IMG/VR virus record: IMGVR_UViG_3300008954_000112
Span: 1 to 39,844 of that record
DNA from: a virus
Strand: one strand, 5' to 3'
Length of the DNA stretch: 39,844 nt
Shown here one piece after another: positions 33,921 through 39,844 of this stretch. Both the position numbers and the translations under genes were made by a program. Positions within the stretch are counted from its first letter, which is position 1. Each line of letters starts with the position of its first letter. The notes below the pieces were generated by a model. The model was not told the DNA's origin and searched no databases. It saw nothing but the letters and a program-made list of their open reading frames with translations.

Positions 33921-33930
33921 ACTATTTAAA
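33921..33930 (+). promoter_or_regulatory. ACTATTTAAA motif, weak candidate late promoter
   Basis: ACTATTTAAA lies in the 51-base gap before the 33958 gene, 28 bases from its ATG. It is one base off the ACTATTTAT core seen elsewhere. It may drive the decoration and fibre genes, but the match is weaker than the other copies. Confidence 0.3.
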
Positions 33931-33957
33931 GGTAAGCCCAACAAGAGGATTTAAAAA

Positions 33958-34716
33958 ATGGCAAGAAGTTTTATATTAGGTGGTGTAGCGGGCACTAGTC
34001 TGGCGACTGGTAAACCCTACTTTAAAAGAATTATCCGTGAAGGCGGTGCGGCTGCTGGACCCACACGGGCAGATGGCTTGACGTGCAAGGTTATTGCTTC
34101 TGGCGATAACCAAGGTGCTTTAAGTTTTGCGACCACTGCTTCAGCGGCAGGCACAGCGACAACAGACGGTAAAGGTACTGACTGGGGCGCAGCCGTAGGC
34201 GAATTGCTTTTTGTTGAATTCCCTTCCACCACAAGAACCTTGTCGGTCCAGTTTGAAGAAATGCATTGCGCTACCTCAAATCATGAAGTCCGCGCCCGCA
34301 TCATGTTGGTGGCTGAAGGTCAGCGTGTTAACGCTTCTTCATCTGGCACGGCTGTTTATGCCACGCCCGTAACGAACAATAACTTTATCGAGATTTCTGA
34401 AGGCGACACAGCAACAATTAATGCTAGAACTAAAGGTGTCTTTATTCAGATTTTCAACGTAAACCTTGAGGGTGCAGGCTCAGGTGCCCAAGCTTCTGGT
34501 TCGGTTTTGGATAACGCAGGTAATTATACTATCATTCCCGGCACAGGCACGGGGAGTGCCAACGACGCCGCAGTATTCTTGGTTACGGCAGTGTTGGACC
34601 AAGACAATAGAAGTGCAGCATCGGTTGACTTCTCAACGGCGACCATCGGCACCGCAGGAACAGTAAATGGTGCCAAGCTTACAAAGATTTGGGGTAACAT
34701 CGACGGCGTTGGATAG
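33958..34716 (+). CDS. Beta-rich virion protein, head decoration or fibre-like
   Basis: A 252-residue protein with an AAGAGG site before the ATG. It is rich in Ala, Gly, Thr and Ser with long beta-forming runs, no signal peptide and only two cysteines. The first residues M-A-R-S-F-I-L-G-G-V-A-G look like an N-terminal anchor strand. The repeated G-T-x-G-x-A and S-A-x-x-A patterns resemble those of fibre shafts or decoration proteins. It begins the cassette between protease-region genes and scaffold, and may be under the weak promoter-like motif before it. No known family is recognised; a virion surface role is inferred. Confidence 0.6.
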   Translation: MARSFILGGVAGTSLATGKPYFKRIIREGGAAAGPTRADGLTCKVIASGDNQGALSFATTASAAGTATTDGKGTDWGAAVGELLFVEFPSTTRTLSVQFEEMHCATSNHEVRARIMLVAEGQRVNASSSGTAVYATPVTNNNFIEISEGDTATINARTKGVFIQIFNVNLEGAGSGAQASGSVLDNAGNYTIIPGTGTGSANDAAVFLVTAVLDQDNRSAASVDFSTATIGTAGTVNGAKLTKIWGNIDGVG

Positions 34717-34733
34717 TCAGGGAGATATTGGCT

Positions 34734-35117
34734 ATGTCAACAGGTAAAAACTCTGGCGGTTCCACCGGAAAGAATATTACTGGCGGCGGCAGCGGTCGTG
34801 ACCCAAATGCGATTGGTGATATTAAGATTATCAATGGCGAGATTATTATCGTCAAAAGAAGTGGTGCTACCGTAAACCTTGGAGCCACCAGCACACGCGC
34901 CCAAGAATTAATGACGCACTCTATTAATGTCGGCATCGGTGAAGACCAAGAGGTCGAGATTACACACAATTTGGGAACAAAGAGTGTCATGTATCAGGTG
35001 TTCGATTCCAGCGACAACGCTGTCGAGGTTCCTTCGATTCGTTACGAAAATAAAATTAAATTATTTTTTGGCACCACAGAAGACGCAGCCGCATATACGG
35101 TGGTTATTGCCAACTAG
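34734..35117 (+). CDS. Small fibre-tip-like protein
   Basis: I use ATG 34734 (127 residues), ten bases after an AGGGA site; a TTG at 34728 in the same frame is possible but closer than usual. The first 25 residues are Gly/Ser/Thr-rich and probably flexible. The C-terminal 65 residues show a beta domain of the kind found at the ends of phage fibres: E-I-T-H-N-L-G-T-K-S-V, then a V-F-D-S-S turn, an N-x-I-K-L-F-F strand and a final A-Y-T-V-V-I. I infer a fibre or head-spike protein working with its neighbours. The next gene is fibre-like too, and a terminator lies between. Confidence 0.6.
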   Translation: MSTGKNSGGSTGKNITGGGSGRDPNAIGDIKIINGEIIIVKRSGATVNLGATSTRAQELMTHSINVGIGEDQEVEITHNLGTKSVMYQVFDSSDNAVEVPSIRYENKIKLFFGTTEDAAAYTVVIAN

Positions 35118-35167
35118 TCGGGCGAACCCCACAGATTTTAGCATAATTTGAAACTAATTACTCCTGA

Positions 35168-35196
35168 ACGCATATTCGGAAGCGAATGGCGTTTTT
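35168..35196 (+). terminator. Probable intrinsic terminator before fibre gene
   Basis: ACGC-TATTCG (35168-35178, with A at 35172 bulged) pairs with CGAATGGCGT (35183-35192) around a GAAG loop, then T residues run to 35196. The stem contains a bulge and one wobble pair, so it is weaker than the other two terminators. Confidence 0.5.
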
Positions 35197-35226
35197 CATA
35201 AAATATCATTCGGGAGGAAAAAAATT

Positions 35227-37023
35227 ATGAGTAAAAAATTATTTGGGAAACACGAAGTCCCAGCAGGAGCGACTCTAGATGTAGACGGTACGCTCGACAT
35301 CGACGGAACACTTGATGTGACGGGAGCCACCATTACGGGAACGCTCGCAATGGGCGCCAACACCATCACAACCAGCAGCACTGTTGACGGCAGAAATGTC
35401 AGCAGTGACGGTACGAAGCTTGACGGCATTGAGGCGAACGCAACTGCTGACCAAACCGCTGCTGAAATCAGAACATTGGTTGGTTCTGCAACCGATTCAA
35501 ACGTCTTCACAGACGCTGAGAAAACCAAGCTAAATGCTATCGAAGCAAGTGCTGATGTAACTGACGCAACAAACGTTGGCGATGCAGGTGCTTTGATGAA
35601 ATCCGTTGGAGGTGCCATGACAGGTGCAATCACTATGGGTGTTGACGGGACTGGTGTAGACTTTACACTCTACTCTGACACTGAGGGCGACCATGCTGTT
35701 TGGGATGCTTCGGAAAAAACATTGACTTTTACCGACTCCACTATTGCAATGGGAAGCAACAAAATTACTGGTTTGGGTTCACCCTCTGACGCTACCGATG
35801 CTTCAACCAAGGCTTATGTTGATGGTGCAGTTCAGGGTCTTACCATTAAAAACTCTGTTAAATGTGCGACAACGGCGAATGTAGCCGCCATCTACGCCAA
35901 CGGGACATCCGGCGTTGGTGCCACATTGACAAAGGCATCGAGCGGAGCCTTCGGCACTCACGATGGAATTACCCCATCAAACGGTGACAGGATTCTTGTC
36001 AAAGCCCAGACAGCGACAGCGGAGAATGGTATTTATACACTGACCACTGCTGGTTCTGCCGGTGCCCCTTTCGTTCTTACGAGAGCCACTGACCACGACC
36101 AAGTTGCTGACGTTGATAAAATGCCATTCGTCTTCGTTGAGCAAGGTACTGCCAACGCAGACTGCGGCTTTGTGCAAAGCACTGAAGTTGCTACAATTGG
36201 TACTGATGCTATGACATGGACTCAGTTCTCAAATGCTGGTGTTATCGTTGCTGGTGATGGTCTTACCAAAACTGGTGTTACTCTGGACGTTGTTGGTGGT
36301 GTGGGTATTACTGCCCTCGATAACTCAATCGCTATTGACACTTCCACCGTTGCTACGGTGAATGGCGAGCAGACCTTGGCTAACAAGACTCTGACTACGG
36401 TCATTCTTGGAACTCCTGCAAGTGGTACTCTAACAAACTGCACTGGTCTTCCAATCGCATCCGGTGTTTCCGGTCTTGCGGATAACGTGGCAGCAGCTTT
36501 GGCTACTCCGAGCAGTGCAAATCTCCGTTTGGCTGTTACTGACGAAACGGGTACAGGCTCTTTGGTTTTTGCCACAAGTCCAACGCTGATTACTCCAGCC
36601 CTTGGAATTCCAACATCTGGTACTCTTACCAACGCAACGGGTCTTCCAGTCACGACTGGTTTGGCTAACCGCATCAGTGCTGTGACTCGGAAAATCGAGG
36701 TGGAGTTCGATGCTGACGGCATCGCCAGCAGCAGCGTTGGCGACCAGCCCGACGAGGCATACGCACAAATTAACGCGGATACCTACGATTTGGAGGTTGA
36801 CGGAGAGGACTCCGACTTGTTGAACGGCGATGAAGGGGGTCTTATCTCTTACAAGCTTCAGATGTTAGTCGGTACGAGTCCTGACGTTTGGGCAGATTTT
36901 TCTTGTCCAGCCGAGCAAGGCGAAGACGGTGTGGCGTATGACCTCACTGGTGCAGCGGTGAGCGACTCGAAGATGTTCCGCGTCATGATGACGAGAATGT
37001 TCCAAGCCCACGCTGAAGAATAA
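35227..37023 (+). CDS. Fibre protein with GTP-x-SGTLTN repeats
   Basis: A 598-residue protein with a CGGGAGG site. The N-terminal 70 residues are D-G-T-L-D-x repeats of the triple-stranded beta type. Two T-K-L-x-x-I-E-A-x-A units follow, at about residues 62 and 100. Residues 235-330 form a domain common in phage fibres: G-D-R-I-L-V-K-A-Q-T, then N-G-I-Y-T-L, then an L-T-R-A-T-D strand. At about 391-415 and 455-480 stand two copies of the L-G-x-P-x-S-G-T-L-T-N-x-T-G-L-P repeat. The C-terminal 110 residues lack repeats and may be a tip. It sits between protease and scaffold, not with the tail genes, so it may decorate the head or be an unlinked tail fibre. Confidence 0.8.
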   Translation: MSKKLFGKHEVPAGATLDVDGTLDIDGTLDVTGATITGTLAMGANTITTSSTVDGRNVSSDGTKLDGIEANATADQTAAEIRTLVGSATDSNVFTDAEKTKLNAIEASADVTDATNVGDAGALMKSVGGAMTGAITMGVDGTGVDFTLYSDTEGDHAVWDASEKTLTFTDSTIAMGSNKITGLGSPSDATDASTKAYVDGAVQGLTIKNSVKCATTANVAAIYANGTSGVGATLTKASSGAFGTHDGITPSNGDRILVKAQTATAENGIYTLTTAGSAGAPFVLTRATDHDQVADVDKMPFVFVEQGTANADCGFVQSTEVATIGTDAMTWTQFSNAGVIVAGDGLTKTGVTLDVVGGVGITALDNSIAIDTSTVATVNGEQTLANKTLTTVILGTPASGTLTNCTGLPIASGVSGLADNVAAALATPSSANLRLAVTDETGTGSLVFATSPTLITPALGIPTSGTLTNATGLPVTTGLANRISAVTRKIEVEFDADGIASSSVGDQPDEAYAQINADTYDLEVDGEDSDLLNGDEGGLISYKLQMLVGTSPDVWADFSCPAEQGEDGVAYDLTGAAVSDSKMFRVMMTRMFQAHAEE

Positions 37024-37067
37024 GCAAAGGTAAATAAAATAGAATACAAACCCTCGGGTTTAATTCG

Positions 37068-37108
37068 GCGGCAGGTTCTTCACGGAGCCTGCCGCTTTCT
37101 TTTTATTT
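37068..37108 (+). terminator. Strong intrinsic terminator after fibre gene
   Basis: GCGGCAGGTTC (37068-37078) pairs with GAGCCTGCCGC (37085-37095) over 11 positions, including one G-U wobble, around a six-base loop. A T-rich tract (TTTCTTTTTATTT) follows. This is the best terminator in the window and separates the fibre cassette from scaffold and capsid genes. Confidence 0.85.
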
Positions 37109-37134
37109 CAATTTTGGTGTTTACTCATTAAGGA

Positions 37135-37144
37135 ACTATTTATT
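37135..37144 (+). promoter_or_regulatory. ACTATTTATT motif, candidate late promoter for scaffold and capsid
   Basis: ACTATTTAT at 37135-37143 lies just after the strong terminator and 64 bases before the scaffold start, in a 184-base gap. It repeats the core seen before 13654 and 21925. A strong late promoter is expected at this point, because scaffold and capsid protein are needed in the largest amounts. Confidence 0.5.
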
Positions 37145-37153
37145 TTAGAAAAT

Positions 37154-37170
37154 TGAATCATTTTGATTCA
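37154..37170 (+). repeat. Perfect 7-bp inverted repeat in scaffold leader
   Basis: TGAATCA (37154-37160), TTT, TGATTCA (37164-37170). The arms are perfect inverted repeats. It lies between the promoter-like motif and the ribosome site of the scaffold gene. It could be a regulator-binding site or a small RNA hairpin; the short AT-rich arms also allow chance. Confidence 0.5.
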
Positions 37171-37207
37171 GACAACATATATTAGAAATTGATAAGGAGA
37201 ATTCTTA

Positions 37208-38254
37208 ATGTCCAGCATGTTAGAGCAAGCCATTGTGGATGCCAAGGCTCTTAGAGAAGCCGCAGTAAAGAGTGCCGAGTCGGAGTTACTTGAAAAGTAT
37301 GCCGACGAAATGAAACAAGCAGTAACAAACTTGCTTGAAGTAGAGGCAGACTTTGGTCTGGGCGGCGAAGAAGCTATTGCCCCAGACGAGGCAACAGCAG
37401 CTTATGCCGATGGCGAAAATGTCTGCCCATGCCCCGATGAGGGTCAGGAAATAGAAATTGATTTTAGCGAATTAAGGGCACAAGCTGAAGAAGCTTCGGA
37501 CGAAGGTGAAAAAGGCGGGCTTGGCATGGGTCTTGGTGGAGAAGAAGACCTTGGCGGCGGGCTTGGTGACGAACTCGGCGGCGAAGAAGAAGGCGGTCTT
37601 GGTCTTGGCGATGAAGAAGGCGAAGAAGAAGAATTATCTCTCCAAGAGCAAGAAATGCTTGAAAAGATTTTTAGTGAAGATGTTATTTTAGATATGATGA
37701 AAGAAGCAGATGACGAAGAAGAAAAAGAAGAAGCCGATAGTGATGATGCAGATGACGATGAGTCCAAGGAAGAATCCGAGGAAGATGTTGATGCACTCAA
37801 GGCTGGTTTCCAAGCAAGAGAGGAATCTCTAATGCGAACAATTGCAAAACTTTCTGAAAATTTGAAGCAACAAGGAAAAACAAACACAAAATACAAAAAT
37901 GTCATCTCTAAGGTGACTAGTAGATTAGCCGAGGTCAATCTGTCCAACGCTAAACTACTTTATACGAACCGAGTATTGAACAATACCTCCCTGAATGAGC
38001 GGCAAAAAAATAAAATTGTCGAATCTATTGGAAAAGCTGGTTCTGTTGGTGAGGCGAAAACTATTTTTGAGACACTTCAAAATGCCGTGTCGGGGTCATC
38101 TTCCAGAAGTGGAAGAAGAAGCCCTAATACATTGAGCGAAGCTGTTAGACGAAACAGTTCACCTTACGCACTTCGTGGCAACTCTAAGGAGCCACAAAAC
38201 GCAAACGATGCTTTCTCAGAGAGAATGCGTCGATTAGCAGGAATAAATAAATAA
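37208..38254 (+). CDS. Prohead core scaffold (T4 gp22-like), acidic
   Basis: The 348-residue protein should form the internal core on which the capsid shell assembles and which the protease then degrades. It stands just before the major capsid gene, as gene 22 does before 23 in T4. The N-terminal third is helical; residues about 95-150 are Gly/Leu/Glu repeats (G-L-G-x-G and G-G-E-E), then a run of Glu/Asp to about residue 200, then a basic helical C-terminus with a likely coiled coil. Several [LI]-x-E sites are available for processing. A C-P-C-P motif near residue 74 is odd. AAGGAG precedes the ATG. Sequence match to gp22 is weak, so the call rests on position and composition. Confidence 0.8.
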   Translation: MSSMLEQAIVDAKALREAAVKSAESELLEKYADEMKQAVTNLLEVEADFGLGGEEAIAPDEATAAYADGENVCPCPDEGQEIEIDFSELRAQAEEASDEGEKGGLGMGLGGEEDLGGGLGDELGGEEEGGLGLGDEEGEEEELSLQEQEMLEKIFSEDVILDMMKEADDEEEKEEADSDDADDDESKEESEEDVDALKAGFQAREESLMRTIAKLSENLKQQGKTNTKYKNVISKVTSRLAEVNLSNAKLLYTNRVLNNTSLNERQKNKIVESIGKAGSVGEAKTIFETLQNAVSGSSSRSGRRSPNTLSEAVRRNSSPYALRGNSKEPQNANDAFSERMRRLAGINK

Positions 38255-38256
38255 AC
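38241..38256 (+). promoter_or_regulatory. AATAAATAAATAAA, possible T4-type late promoter element
   Basis: The last codons of the scaffold and its stop form AATAAATAAATAAAC, which contains ATAAATA, close to the T4 late element TATAAATA. It is about 30 bases ahead of the capsid start, with AGGAGG between, so a promoter here would give a short leader. AT-rich chance is equally possible. Confidence 0.25.
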
Positions 38257-38282
38257 AAACATTCTAGGAGGAATTAAAAAAA

Positions 38283-39844
38283 ATGTCTATTCTTAACAAA
38301 CTAACTGAAGGTATTGTTAATCGTGACCTCTCCCGTGAAGGCGCGGCTATTCTCACAAAGTGGGAAAAAACCGGACTTCTTGAGGGACTCGATGACTACA
38401 GTCAGAACACAATGGCGGTTCTACTTGAGAACCAAGCCAAGGAACTTCTTCGGGAGTCCAACTCAATGGCAGGAGGCGATGTCGAAGGCTTCGCTGCTGT
38501 CGCTTTCCCAATTGTTCGCCGTGTATTCGGTGGGCTACTTGCTCAGAAGCTTGTATCCGTACAGCCCATGAGCCTACCCAGTGGTCTTATCTTCTTCATG
38601 GATTTCGTGAAGCAGACCCCCAACATGAGTCATGCTGACAGTGCATATGCTGCTGGTGATGTTCGCTCAGAAATGGACGGTCGTTCAACTGGCGTTGCCG
38701 GTGACCAGCCTTCCGTCTATGGTGGGCAAATCAGTGGTCGTTCGGTTCTCACCTCTGGTGTTGAACTTGACCCCGAAGCCCGTGGTGCAGGTGTTCCTTC
38801 ACCCCAGTTCCAAGACTTGGTTCAAGGTTTCTCACATGCCCGTGGTGTGTGTGTTGCCGAGAACGAGACTTTGGCAAACGGTGGACTTCGCGTTGCGGTT
38901 GAATTCGCCCTTGATGGCGACCTAACCGATGCTCAAGCCCGTGCCATTCAGTTCGACCCAGACCTTATGGCTCGTTCTTCTGGACGAATTCTCATTTTGC
39001 GTGGTCTTTTGAAGGACGCCTCTGGAGACGCCATCGGTTTGGCTACTACCACAGGCGATGCAAACAGCAACAACGGCGGTCACCCTCTCGGTGTTGCTGA
39101 CCGTATTGATATTCTTCGAATGGTTCAGCCTGATGTTCGTCACGTTGACTTGCAAGACGAAGATGGCACGCCTTTGGCTGGTGCGCTCACACTTGCGCCT
39201 GCTGACGTTATGATGGTTCGCCGTCTGAGTCGCGTTGTCAAGGTCACTGCTGCAAACCAGAACGCAGGCTTGCTCACAGGTACTGGTGCAATCACTAACA
39301 CCAACTTCTTGGGCGCAACTTACTTGGAATTGGTGCTTTATAGCCCCAGTACAGGTTTCAGTACTCCTGCTGTTGACGCTGCATTGGGTGGTCAGCTTGC
39401 AATTACGTTCGCAATGAGCGACAACATTGACGAGTCTACCGACCAGTCCAATAGCGACACTCTTGGTGCCCTTGTTGGTTCAACCGCTTGGGAAATGGAA
39501 GGCTCAGTTGACCTCCCCGAAATCAGCATCAAAGTTGATTCCGTGGCTGTCACGGCTGTGACTCGTAAGCTGAAGGCTTCTTGGACTCCAGAATTGGCGC
39601 AAGATTTGAATGCTTATCACAACTTGGATGCAGAGGTTGAGTTGACTGGAATTCTTTCAGAGCAGATTGCTTTGGAAATTGACCAAGAGATTCTTGGTGA
39701 CCTCATCGCAGGTGCCAAGGCTTCCACTCTTTACTGGTCACGCCGTCCCGGTCTTTTCGTTACCCGCACAACGGGTGCCGATGCGACCAGCTTGGCTGCA
39801 CCTCCCGACTTCACGGGTTCCGTGAGTGAGTGGTACGAGACTCT
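38283..39844 (+). CDS. Major capsid protein (T4 gp23-like), 3' partial
   Basis: The frame is open from ATG 38283 to the window end (520 codons), so the C-terminus is missing. Residues about 72-105 read FPIVRRVFGGLLAQKLVSVQPM followed by a P-S-G-L-I-F strand, the hallmark region of T4-type HK97-fold capsid proteins. Near the end of the window stands R-K-L-K-A-S-W-T-P-E-L-A-Q-D-L-N-A-Y-H followed by D-A-E-V-E-L, another strong gp23 signature. A possible prohead-protease site, L56-R-E58 before SNSM, lies in the expected N-terminal region; T4 gp23 is cut near residue 65. The AGGAGG site is 11 bases before the start. The product forms the hexamers of the head shell. Confidence 0.92.
   Translation, partial: MSILNKLTEGIVNRDLSREGAAILTKWEKTGLLEGLDDYSQNTMAVLLENQAKELLRESNSMAGGDVEGFAAVAFPIVRRVFGGLLAQKLVSVQPMSLPSGLIFFMDFVKQTPNMSHADSAYAAGDVRSEMDGRSTGVAGDQPSVYGGQISGRSVLTSGVELDPEARGAGVPSPQFQDLVQGFSHARGVCVAENETLANGGLRVAVEFALDGDLTDAQARAIQFDPDLMARSSGRILILRGLLKDASGDAIGLATTTGDANSNNGGHPLGVADRIDILRMVQPDVRHVDLQDEDGTPLAGALTLAPADVMMVRRLSRVVKVTAANQNAGLLTGTGAITNTNFLGATYLELVLYSPSTGFSTPAVDAALGGQLAITFAMSDNIDESTDQSNSDTLGALVGSTAWEMEGSVDLPEISIKVDSVAVTAVTRKLKASWTPELAQDLNAYHNLDAEVELTGILSEQIALEIDQEILGDLIAGAKASTLYWSRRPGLFVTRTTGADATSLAAPPDFTGSVSEWYET

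Noticed and set aside
37444-37947. Ser/Pro-rich 167-residue open frame on the - strand
   Set aside because: It is the complement of the Glu/Asp/Gly-coding run of the scaffold, which gives Ser, Pro and Phe codons in the reverse frame. Composition alone explains it.
38314-39417. Several short + strand frames (85, 97 and 60 residues) within the capsid region
   Set aside because: The real frame runs from 38283 through the window end and shows gp23 signatures; the short frames are out of phase with it.
1-39844. CRISPR array, tRNA genes, insertion sequence or integrase
   Set aside because: The gaps are too short for arrays or tRNAs apart from the 184-base gap at 37024, which holds a terminator, a promoter-like motif and an inverted repeat. 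No transposase or recombinase motif was seen.

Overview
The window is a continuous piece of a tailed double-stranded DNA phage genome (Caudoviricetes) with a contractile-tailed, T4-like head module. Every supported gene lies on the + strand, genes are packed almost end to end, and both window ends cut through a gene. The head genes carry T4-type signatures: a gp17-like large terminase, gp20-like portal, gp21-like prohead protease, gp22-like scaffold and gp23-like major capsid protein. Shine-Dalgarno sites of the GGAGG type indicate a bacterial host. From memory, several virion proteins resemble families seen in uncultured marine myoviruses, so a marine bacterial host is likely; nothing here identifies it. 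No tRNA, CRISPR array, integrase or insertion sequence was seen.

Layout. (1) 1-17274: eight or nearly eight kilobase-scale virion genes, probably baseplate, tail and fibre-attachment proteins. They include a protein of more than 2,000 residues with a LamG-like lectin domain, a protein with a fibronectin-III-like domain, two proteins with a similar attachment-like N-terminus, and a tandem pair of paralogues. (2) 17274-21875: a recombination and replication island with a RuvC-type resolvase, a short zinc-finger/TOPRIM primase, and one 1,049-residue protein that joins an Mre11 (T4 gp47) nuclease to a Rad50 (T4 gp46) ATPase. (3) 21925-23016: a probable lysis cassette with a holin-like protein, a spanin-like protein and a secreted protein with a C-terminal membrane anchor. 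(4) 23013-26783: eight small genes, several sharing short N-terminal tags that could be capsid-targeting sequences. (5) 26824-39844: the head module in T4 order (17-20-21-22-23), interrupted between protease and scaffold by an S21-like basic protein and a cassette of fibre and decoration-like genes.

How it fits together. The terminase pumps DNA through the portal into a prohead built from scaffold and capsid protein and matured by the protease. The fibre cassette probably decorates the head or supplies fibres, and the left-hand genes build the tail tip. The resolvase and the Mre11-Rad50 fusion would process and recombine replicating DNA, and the primase would start lagging strands.

Regulation. 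Three intrinsic terminators divide the head region (about 32215, 35168 and 37068). A short AT-rich motif, ACTATTTAT or close to it, recurs just upstream of genes in the few intergenic gaps and is a candidate phage late promoter. Two near-perfect sigma70-type promoters lie inside the resolvase gene, which would allow the primase and Mre11-Rad50 genes to be expressed early from within an otherwise late gene block. No gene-free stretch longer than about 190 bases exists.
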